A stretch of DNA of 20,162 nt from positions 1-20,162 of the forward strand of contig DWYO01000114.1 in the NCBI GenBank assembly GCA_019118725.1, written 5' to 3'. The notes beneath the pieces are model-generated. The model was given only the letters and a program-made list of their open reading frames with translations, was not told the origin of the DNA and did not search any database. This document shows, piece by piece, positions 8,704 through 14,519 of the stretch. The stretch comes from Candidatus Parabacteroides intestinavium. Its GTDB lineage: Bacteria; Bacteroidota; Bacteroidia; Bacteroidales; Tannerellaceae. Each line of letters begins with the position of its first letter. Positions within the stretch are counted from its first letter, which is position 1. Position numbers and translations under genes: made by a program.

Positions 8704-9465
8704 TTATACCCGTCCTTTGAACCATTTTGCCCAATAGAAGCGTATGGCGAACCAGACGTGTAGTAAAACGGTGGCAAATTTACCATAATATTTGCACATA
8801 ATCGCATACCTCTCTTTTAAAGAAGCTTTCCGTTGTTGCGTGCTGATTCCGGCTTCGAGGAAATGCGAGAGGATGAGGCGTGTATGGTAAACGCTTTTGG
8901 CTTGCTTCAAGCAACGGATGCACCAGTCATAATCTGCGCTGAGCCGATAATCCAGATTATAAAGGGGGGCAATTTCTCGTTTGGGGATAAAAGACTGGTG
9001 GCAGACCAGCATTCCCATTCGGAAACTTTTCCAGCTTAACTTTTTCGGGGCTTTAAGGCGACGCATTCCCAGCATTTTCCCATCTTTATCCACGATAGCC
9101 GTTTCCCCGTAAATCACATCTGGAAGATTCTTTCTCTTCCCGATCTTCGTAGCTATCCGTTGGATCGTATCTGCGTTCGGGAGGGTGTCTCCAGCATTCA
9201 GAAACCAGACATAGTCGCCCGTTGCATGTTGCAATCCTTTGTTCATGGCATCATAAATGCCCTTATCCGGTTCGCTTATCCAGAACGATATGCCGGGGGC
9301 GTATTGTTTGATGAGGTCTACCGTCCCGTCTTTTGAATCCCCGTCTATGATAATGTATTCCAGATTCGGATAGGATTGGCTGAGAATACTCAGGATGGTG
9401 CGCTCCAACCAATGAACGGCATTATAGGTAACGGTTATGATAGTAAATATAGGAGATGTCTGCAT
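8704..9465 (-). CDS. Family 2 glycosyltransferase (WcaA-like)
   Basis: Cytoplasmic GT-A fold transferase of 253 residues. The N-terminus FTIITVTYNAVHWLERTI and IIIDGDSKDGT (39-48) are the nucleotide-binding start of GT2 enzymes. SEPDKGIYDAMNKGLQHATGDYVWFLNAGD (64-93) is a characteristic block; NAGD stands where many relatives have the metal-binding DxD, which is common in this subgroup. The acceptor-side motif LSADYDWCIRCL and the basic, hydrophobic C-terminus (HVWFAIRFYWAKWFKGRV) suggest membrane association. Enzymes of this type add one sugar to a lipid-linked or surface polysaccharide. It sits 19 bases after the upstream GT2 and 50 before YfhO, so all three are probably co-transcribed. Donor and acceptor cannot be told. 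Confidence 0.88.
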   Translation of the reverse strand: MQTSPIFTIITVTYNAVHWLERTILSILSQSYPNLEYIIIDGDSKDGTVDLIKQYAPGISFWISEPDKGIYDAMNKGLQHATGDYVWFLNAGDTLPNADTIQRIATKIGKRKNLPDVIYGETAIVDKDGKMLGMRRLKAPKKLSWKSFRMGMLVCHQSFIPKREIAPLYNLDYRLSADYDWCIRCLKQAKSVYHTRLILSHFLEAGISTQQRKASLKERYAIMCKYYGKFATVLLHVWFAIRFYWAKWFKGRV

Positions 9466-9484
9466 GATATATGTTGTTTTATTG

Positions 9485-10453
9485 TCAATCTAAAAATTCT
9501 TCGATGTGATACCGTGGACGATGTTTGACTTCCAGATAGATCCGCCCGATATATTCACCGGTAATGCCTATGGCTATCAGAATCAGACTTCCTAAGAACC
9601 AAACTGAAATCATCAAGGAAGCCCACCCCGCAACTGTTTCGCCATGGAACCACGCATATAACGTATATCCGATAGCTATCAGGCTGCAAATCAGGAACAA
9701 GAAGCCCAATGAGGCTATGACACGCAAGGGACAGACTGAAAAAGAGGTAATGCCGTCAATGGCAAAGTTGAACATCTTGTGCAACGAATATTTGGAATTG
9801 CCTCCGCTCCGTCCGTTCCGGTCATAATAAACGGTGGTAGAGGTGTAGCCCAACAAAGGAACAATCCCGCGCAGGAAAAGATTCCGCTCATGATATTGGC
9901 TCAATTGCTCGACGGCACGCCGGCTCATCAATCGAAAGTCAGCATGATTATAGATGGTCTTAGTGCCCAATGACGCCATCAGCTTATAAAAAAGACTTGC
10001 CGTATGCCGTTTGAAAAATGAATCGGCTTCGCGCGAACGGCGTACTCCATATACAATGTCGAATCCGGCATGATATTGGTCTAACATCTTCTCGATGGCT
10101 GATACATCATCTTGCAGGTCGGCATCAATCGAGATAATCGCATCCGCCCGTTGACGAATCGTCATCAGACCGGCCATCAACGCATTTTGTTGCCCGGTAT
10201 TGAAGGACAGGTTCAACCCCTTTATGTCCGGATTTTCGTCATGAAGCGATTGGATGATAGGCCAAGTCCGATCTGAGCTCCCGTCATTTACAAAAAGGAG
10301 AAAACTATCTGCCGAGATTTTTTGCTTCCGGACCAGTTCTTCTTTTAAGCGGAGCAATACAGAAGCCGCCTTTTCCAGGACCGGCTCTTCATTATAACAA
10401 GGAATGACGATGGCTAAGAGGATTGCTTTTTTCTCTTCAATACGTAATGTCAT
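9485..10453 (-). CDS. Polyprenyl-phosphate sugar synthase-like GT2 (GtrB/CsbB/DPM1 type)
   Basis: This 322-residue enzyme probably transfers a sugar from a nucleotide donor to undecaprenyl phosphate on the cytoplasmic face. The catalytic domain has IVIPCYNEE (15-23), VNDGSSDRT (55-63), LSFNTGQQNALMAGL, the metal-binding DADLQDD (110-116) and the HADFRLMSRRAVE block (170-182). RNGRSGGNSKYSLHKM (212-227) is the usual conserved link to two C-terminal helices (about 242-266 and 276-298), followed by an amphipathic IGRIYLEVKHRPRY tail. This plan is shared by GtrB, CsbB, ArnC and dolichol-phosphate-mannose synthase. Its ATG overlaps the TGA of a possible 32-residue ORF as ATGA. The linked YfhO protein is the natural candidate for using the product. 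Confidence 0.9.
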   Translation of the reverse strand: MTLRIEEKKAILLAIVIPCYNEEPVLEKAASVLLRLKEELVRKQKISADSFLLFVNDGSSDRTWPIIQSLHDENPDIKGLNLSFNTGQQNALMAGLMTIRQRADAIISIDADLQDDVSAIEKMLDQYHAGFDIVYGVRRSREADSFFKRHTASLFYKLMASLGTKTIYNHADFRLMSRRAVEQLSQYHERNLFLRGIVPLLGYTSTTVYYDRNGRSGGNSKYSLHKMFNFAIDGITSFSVCPLRVIASLGFLFLICSLIAIGYTLYAWFHGETVAGWASLMISVWFLGSLILIAIGITGEYIGRIYLEVKHRPRYHIEEFLD

Positions 10454-10548
10454 AAGATAATTCCTTCAGCTTCTGCTTTTTTATAAAATAGGGTGAAACT
10501 TCTTTTTCCCCATTCATTTATTATATAATTTTGTGTTGCTTTCATCAT
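10450..10548 (-). CDS. Possible 32-residue ORF coupled to the GT2 gene
   Basis: A short ORF starting MMKATQNYIIN and ending KKAEAEGIIL fills the gap between the GT4 and GT2 genes. Its stop TGA overlaps the GT2 start in an ATGA, an arrangement usual for coupled genes. Its ATG lies three bases after a good -7 box (10552-10559), so a transcript from there would be almost leaderless for it. I recognise no family. The same frame is open further upstream to an ATG at 10635 inside the GT4 gene, but the promoter position favours the short form. It could equally be just the 5' leader of the GT2 mRNA. Confidence 0.3.
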   Translation of the reverse strand: MMKATQNYIINEWGKRSFTLFYKKAEAEGIIL

Positions 10549-10551
10549 TTG

Positions 10552-10584
10552 CAAATATACAACATTCTTCTTATCCTTGCTAAA
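10552..10584 (-). promoter_or_regulatory. Candidate promoter for the GT2-GT2-YfhO unit
   Basis: On the minus strand TATATTTG (10559 to 10552) matches the -7 consensus TAnnTTTG exactly and is followed by CA, as at many Bacteroidetes starts. TTTA at 10584-10581, 21 bases upstream, is close to the -33 TTTG. It overlaps the last codons of the GT4 gene, which suggests that the downstream genes can be expressed separately from GT4. Confidence 0.5.
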
Positions 10585-11818
10585 GAAGGTCCTGATAAAG
10601 ACGGATATATTGTTTAGCCACAATCTCTTCCGCATAGCAACGCTTCACTTTTTCAACACAAGCTTTGGAAAGGGAATCTTTGTCGGGATGCTCTAAGACC
10701 CAACGGATTCCGTTCGCTAAATCCTCGGCCGATTTATATTTGGCTACGTATCCATTCCGCAGGTGATCAATCATTTCCGGAATGCCCCCCGTCGCAAATC
10801 CTACGCAGGGCGTCCCGCAGGCCATGGCCTCCATGATGGTGTTGGGAAGGTTGTCTTCCAAAGACGGGATTATAAATATGTCCGCGCACGAATAAGCTTG
10901 GGCTATTTGTCTTTCGTTGGATAAATAGCCTAAAGAGTGAGTTTTAAAGGGGAACAATAAAGGAAGCTCATCTCCGCTATTCCCCATAAGAATAATCTCA
11001 ATAGTTAAATGTGATGCTAATAATTGGCAAGCTTTTATGAAGAATTCAGCTCCTTTTCTTTGGTCTGATATTTTTGCAGCTCCGAAAAGAAGCAGAGGCT
11101 TATCAATAGGCAAACCCAATGTCTGCCGTGCGATGTCTTTTTTTATAGGTGAAAAAAGTGGAGGAATGGCATTAGGGATGGCATGAAATTGTGCGGATTG
11201 CAATAATCTGCTTTGCTTTCCTAATTGAGTAATCCAATGGCTACAACCTACAAAATGCACTTTTGACCAGTCTAATCCCCTTTTTTGTTTGGAAACTTCA
11301 TAAGATAAATCCCAGATAGGATGTCTTAACATGGGGCATTCTTGGCAAGTTGTTTGGAATTTCAGACATTTTCCCGGATAGTGGCAGATGCTTGTGGCAG
11401 ACCAAAGGTCATGCATTGTCCAAACAACGGGTTTCCCCGAATCAATAATTTTTTTTAAGTCAGATAAAGATAGAAAGCCTTGATTTATCCAATGTAAATG
11501 AATGATGTCTGCTTCATGAAAAACGGGAAGCCGGGTTATATCTGATCCGGTATTTGCGATAGAAATTTGAAATAAATTTTTTTTCGAAAAACAATTGCAA
11601 ATAAATATCACGAAACGTTCCCACACGAAACGAATCCAGTTTAATCTCTTCTTTATGAAAGAAGAGTTAATGGATATAACGGATTCGTTATTGCTCTGTT
11701 TATCCCTTACCAGCATCTTGACCTCAATGCCTTGCTTTTGCAAAGCTCGCATCAATCGGTTGGAAGCAACCGCCGCTCCGCCTGTACGTTCGGAAGTATT
11801 TAAAAGGAGAACTTTCAT
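10580..11818 (-). CDS. GT4-type glycosyltransferase (GT-B fold)
   Basis: Retaining glycosyltransferase, 412 residues from the chosen start, probably adding a sugar to a surface polysaccharide intermediate in the cytoplasm. I start at ATG 11818 (MKVLLLNTSERTGGAAVAS), since this is the normal GT4 beginning; an ATG at 11854 would add 12 atypical residues. The N-terminal domain holds the glycine-rich RTGGAA loop (11-16), HLHW (107-110) and WTMHDLW (133-139). The C-terminal Rossmann domain holds GAAKISDQRKG (247-256) and the donor-binding PSLEDNLPNTIMEAMACGTP (318-337), where Glu321/Asp322 and Glu330 correspond to the EX7E pair. Four cysteines (145, 151, 158, 161) lie between the domains in the pattern CHYPGKC and CQEC, seen in a subgroup of WcaC-like enzymes and possibly metal binding. 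A 202-base gap with tandem repeats separates it from the muramidase gene upstream. Confidence 0.9.
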   Translation of the reverse strand: MKVLLLNTSERTGGAAVASNRLMRALQKQGIEVKMLVRDKQSNNESVISINSSFIKKRLNWIRFVWERFVIFICNCFSKKNLFQISIANTGSDITRLPVFHEADIIHLHWINQGFLSLSDLKKIIDSGKPVVWTMHDLWSATSICHYPGKCLKFQTTCQECPMLRHPIWDLSYEVSKQKRGLDWSKVHFVGCSHWITQLGKQSRLLQSAQFHAIPNAIPPLFSPIKKDIARQTLGLPIDKPLLLFGAAKISDQRKGAEFFIKACQLLASHLTIEIILMGNSGDELPLLFPFKTHSLGYLSNERQIAQAYSCADIFIIPSLEDNLPNTIMEAMACGTPCVGFATGGIPEMIDHLRNGYVAKYKSAEDLANGIRWVLEHPDKDSLSKACVEKVKRCYAEEIVAKQYIRLYQDLL

Positions 11819-11852
11819 GTTTTTAGTATTCAATTTATGTTTGAAAAAAATC

Positions 11853-11912
11853 ATGCCTATCTTTGTTTCCGTTTATGCCTATGTTTGTCGGCGTTTATGC
11901 CTATGTTTCCGG
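11853..11912. repeat. Three tandem 22-base repeats upstream of GT4
   Basis: Units start at 11853, 11875 and 11897, each beginning ATGCCTAT then C/G, TTT. The first two are 22 bases long and end GTTT; the third diverges after about 16 bases. Units one and two each contain a TAnnTTTG box on the plus strand (11858-11865 and 11880-11887). The repeats lie in the leader region of the GT4 gene. Confidence 0.7.
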
Positions 11913-11913
11913 A

Positions 11914-11921
11914 CAAAGGTA
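11914..11921 (-). promoter_or_regulatory. Candidate -7 box for the GT4 gene
   Basis: TACCTTTG on the minus strand fits TAnnTTTG and points to the GT4 start, about 95 bases away. No good -33 TTTG is seen 19-21 bases upstream. The box lies in the right arm (11913-11926) of an inverted repeat whose left arm is the first tandem unit (11853-11866), with one mismatch in 14. Confidence 0.35.
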
Positions 11922-12020
11922 GGCATGAATTTGATCCCGATAGCTGTTCAGGTTCGCTTGAAATTCGTTAGTTGAAATCAGTAACATGATGCTTTTTCGT
12001 TTTTGCAAAAATATTATTTT

Positions 12021-13196
12021 TTACTCTTCATACAACAAATACTTTTTCCGCATGGTTTTGTATTCGTCCAAATCGGCTTGCCAGGTGGCGCGGATTTCTT
12101 CCTCGGTCATTCCGGCAATGATTTGTTTGCGGAGCTCATCGGTTCCGGCCAGCAAGTCAAACCATTTCGCACGCGAAAAGAAGAATTTGGCATTGTCTCC
12201 GGATTTGTGATAGAAATCCAGTACAAAGCGCAAGGTCAGTCCGCCTTCAAAAGGATATTCCTGTAAATTCACGCCATAGCAGAGTTTGTTTTTTTGTTGA
12301 GGGTTCATGTCGAATCCTTGAATTGGAGTGGGTGTGAAGGTGTAATCACCGAATTTTTCATCAGGATAGCCTATCATCTGGAACGGGTGATAAGTTCCCC
12401 GTCCGATACTGAATGGCGTAGCCTCGAAGAAGCAGAGCGAAGGGTAAAGGCGGACGGATTGATCGTTCGGCAGGTTGGGCGAAGGCTTGACCGGGAGCCA
12501 ATAAGGATCGCCATGTTTCCAGTTCAGCATCTCTACAACCCGGAGCTTGCATGAGTTCACTCCGCTTTTCAGCCACCCTTCTCCGTTTATCATCCGGGCA
12601 AGCTCTCCGATAGTCAATCCATGCAAAAGAGGAATCGGGTCGGTCCCGACAAACGAACGGAAGCCGGGTTTACGCATGGGGCCGTCTACGAAATCGTTTG
12701 GATTGGGGCGGTCCAGTACAATAAATTCTTTCCCGTTTTCGGCGCAAGCCTCCATAACGTAGTGCATGGTACTGATGTAGGTATAGAAACGTGTACCTAC
12801 ATCTTGAATATCGAATACCACGGCATCCAAGTCTTTGAGTTGTTGGTCGGTAGGTGCTTTTTGTTTCCCGTAGATTGATACGATGGGAATGCCGGTGCGC
12901 GGGTCTGTGCTATTGGCTATTTCTTCACCGGCATCGGCGGTCCCGCGGAATCCGTGTTCCGGAGCGAAAATCAGTTTTACCTGGATTCCCGCATCGACCA
13001 AGGTATCCAACAGATGTATTTGCCGGTCATGCAGGACTGAGGTCTGATTGATGACCAATCCCACTTTCTTTCCGTTGAGTAGGGACGTAATCGTATCCAT
13101 CCGTTCTGCTCCCAAAACGATTTCCCCTTTGTCTTGTGCGGCCAGAAATCCGCAGAGGCAAAGCACCATACCGATAAATAAAATAGCCTTTCTCAT
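12021..13196 (-). CDS. namZ: DUF1343 family exo-beta-N-acetylmuramidase (NamZ-like)
   Basis: Secreted protein of 391 residues with a signal peptide (MRKAILFIGMVLCLCGFLAAQ, cleavage near residue 20). The whole mature chain matches the DUF1343 family: FAPEHGFRG (78-85, with Glu80 and His81), VFDIQDVGTRFYTY (127-140), LDRPNP (161-166), and later PSPNLPNDQSVRLYP and IGRGTYHPFQMIG. DUF1343 proteins of Bacillus and Tannerella forsythia remove terminal N-acetylmuramic acid from peptidoglycan glycan ends; Glu and His of the PEHG motif are the likely active-site residues. There is no lipobox, so the enzyme should be periplasmic or exported further. It is transcribed away from the EEP-SusC-SusD genes across a shared promoter region, which suggests a joint role in harvesting muramic-acid-containing material. 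No MurNAc transporter or kinase lies in the window. Family is firm; activity is inferred. Confidence 0.88.
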   Translation of the reverse strand: MRKAILFIGMVLCLCGFLAAQDKGEIVLGAERMDTITSLLNGKKVGLVINQTSVLHDRQIHLLDTLVDAGIQVKLIFAPEHGFRGTADAGEEIANSTDPRTGIPIVSIYGKQKAPTDQQLKDLDAVVFDIQDVGTRFYTYISTMHYVMEACAENGKEFIVLDRPNPNDFVDGPMRKPGFRSFVGTDPIPLLHGLTIGELARMINGEGWLKSGVNSCKLRVVEMLNWKHGDPYWLPVKPSPNLPNDQSVRLYPSLCFFEATPFSIGRGTYHPFQMIGYPDEKFGDYTFTPTPIQGFDMNPQQKNKLCYGVNLQEYPFEGGLTLRFVLDFYHKSGDNAKFFFSRAKWFDLLAGTDELRKQIIAGMTEEEIRATWQADLDEYKTMRKKYLLYEE

Positions 13197-13221
13197 AATT
13201 ATCTTGTATAAAAAGTAAAAG

Positions 13222-13257
13222 CAAAGATAACATTTTCCGGAATAGATTTTATCTTTG
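13222..13257. promoter_or_regulatory. Divergent back-to-back promoters around a TTCCGGAA palindrome
   Basis: TATCTTTG occurs on the minus strand (13229 to 13222, toward the muramidase gene) and on the plus strand (13250-13257, toward EEP); both match TAnnTTTG exactly. The perfect palindrome TTCCGGAA (13235-13242) sits at the midpoint, and the whole segment is an imperfect inverted repeat. With 20 bases between the boxes, the -33 region of each promoter falls on the -7 box of the other, so the two should compete or be jointly controlled. Plus-strand use gives a leader of about 150 bases before EEP. Confidence 0.6.
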
Positions 13258-13270
13258 TAGACAAAAATTA

Positions 13271-13320
13271 AGAAGCTACATCAAAAACATTTTCCGGAGA
13301 AGTTCAAAACAGCTTCTTAA
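13271..13320. repeat. Intergenic element, copy 1, with inverted ends
   Basis: AGAAGCT (13271-13277) and AGCTTCT (13311-13317) are inverted ends around an A-rich core. The core contains CTACAT, CATTTT, TCAAAA and AGCTT in the same order and spacing as in the stretch after SusD (19595-19641). It lies in the predicted 5' leader of EEP. The core also repeats AACATTTTCCGGA from the promoter region (13229-13241 and 13286-13298). Confidence 0.5.
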
Positions 13321-13411
13321 CATCAAGAATATTTCTGCTTTCTTATAGCAAGAGGTAGGATAAAAGCCTTTTTTCGTGTATAAATATAATAAAAAATATA
13401 TAAGGAGGACA

Positions 13412-14338
13412 ATGAATATGAAAAAGATTTTCAGTATCAGTATGTTATGGTTGCTGATCAGCTTCTGTTTACAGGCAGAAACAATGGTCGTGGCTACATT
13501 TAATATTCGCAATGCGAATGGTGGCGATTCTATAAGTGGCAATGGATGGGGGCAACGTTATCCTTATATTGCCCAAATGGTGCAATTTCATGGGTTTGAA
13601 ATTTTCGGTACGCAAGAAGGCAAGTATCATCAGTTGCAGGACTTGAAAGCCGCTATGCCGGGGTATGATTACATCGGTGTAGGGCGTGATGACGGAAAGC
13701 AAGCCGGTGAATTCTCGGCTATATTCTATAAGACCGATCGCTTTGAGGTGCTGGAGCATGGTGATTTCTGGCTCTCTCCGGAAACCGATCATCCTAACAA
13801 AGGCTGGGACGCGGCTCTGCCCCGTATCTGTACCTGGGGAAAATTTAAAGAAAAGAATTCGGGGTTCGAATTTATTTACTTTAACTTGCACATGGATCAT
13901 ATCGGAGTTCAGGCACGTTCCGAGAGTGCCAAGCTGATTTTGCAAAAAGTCAAGGAGCAGCCTTCGCACATTCCGGTTATTCTTTCGGGGGATTTCAACG
14001 TCGACCAGACGAATGAGTCGTATGCCTTGTTGAACAATTCAGGCGTAATGCGTGATGCTTATGAAATGGCGGATCTCCGTTATGCGCCGAACGGAACATT
14101 CAACGGATTCCACCCGGATCGGATGACCACAAGCCGTATTGATCATATTTTCCTTTCGGACGATTTTCAGGTACTGAAATATGGGATCTTGACAGATACT
14201 TACCGTACCCCGGTTAAGGAGAGTGCGGAAAAAGAGAAGAATGGCAATTTCCCCAAGGAGGTGTCCATGCAGAAGTATGAAGCACGTATGCCGTCCGACC
14301 ATTTCCCGGTGATGATTGTCGTAGAGTTTACGAAATAA
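13412..14338 (+). CDS. Secreted endonuclease/exonuclease/phosphatase (EEP) family hydrolase
   Basis: Metal-dependent phosphoester hydrolase of about 308 residues. A signal peptide (MKKIFSISMLWLLISFCLQAE) targets it beyond the inner membrane. All EEP active-site motifs are present: ATFNIRNAN (Asn31), GTQEG (metal ligand Glu69), PRICTW (Arg138), NLHMDH (His160, Asp162), LSGDFNVD (Asp194, Asn196), SRIDHIF (Asp244, His245) and MPSDHFPV (Asp296, catalytic His297). Substrates in this superfamily range from nucleic acids to sphingomyelin and inositol phosphates, so the substrate here is open; export plus the following SusCD pair suggests a nutrient with a phosphodiester or phosphomonoester. An unusually clear AGGAGG (13403-13408) lies 3 bases before ATG 13412 and 9 before the in-frame ATG 13418; the latter may be the true start. 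It is probably co-transcribed with SusC, 181 bases downstream. Confidence 0.9.
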   Translation: MNMKKIFSISMLWLLISFCLQAETMVVATFNIRNANGGDSISGNGWGQRYPYIAQMVQFHGFEIFGTQEGKYHQLQDLKAAMPGYDYIGVGRDDGKQAGEFSAIFYKTDRFEVLEHGDFWLSPETDHPNKGWDAALPRICTWGKFKEKNSGFEFIYFNLHMDHIGVQARSESAKLILQKVKEQPSHIPVILSGDFNVDQTNESYALLNNSGVMRDAYEMADLRYAPNGTFNGFHPDRMTTSRIDHIFLSDDFQVLKYGILTDTYRTPVKESAEKEKNGNFPKEVSMQKYEARMPSDHFPVMIVVEFTK

Positions 14339-14480
14339 AAACGCAAACCCTCTATAAGCTAAACTCATACACATAAATAATCGGGTAATCCGACCAAAAC
14401 CGTCTGTAAGTGTAATGGAATTGTAACTTATTGTTAAAGGATTGTCATATTCAAGAAACACTTTTTTAATAGTAATCCTG

Positions 14481-14488
14481 TTCCTTTG
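14481..14488 (+). promoter_or_regulatory. Possible internal promoter before SusC
   Basis: TTCCTTTG followed by CA resembles the -7 box TAnnTTTG with one mismatch, 31 bases before the SusC start. No convincing -33 TTTG precedes it. The 181-base gap after EEP also leaves room for a separate start, and holds no other clear signal apart from a small TCGG/CCGA stem near 14381-14393. Confidence 0.3.
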
Positions 14489-14519
14489 CAGCGTTGAAAC
14501 CAATTTAAATAAAATCAAT

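Noticed and set aside
10450..10635. The 61-codon form of the small ORF starting inside the GT4 gene
   Set aside because: Its first half overlaps the GT4 C-terminus and is atypical. The promoter at 10552-10584 lies downstream of this start, so only the 32-residue version is plausible.
11853..11912. The tandem 22-base repeats as a CRISPR array
   Set aside because: Units follow each other directly without spacers, there are only three, and no cas gene is near.
11853..11926. An invertible promoter of the kind that switches Bacteroides capsule loci
   Set aside because: The arms enclose only 46 bases, the promoter-like box lies within an arm, the match is imperfect, and no recombinase gene is in the window. 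Known invertible promoters are considerably longer.
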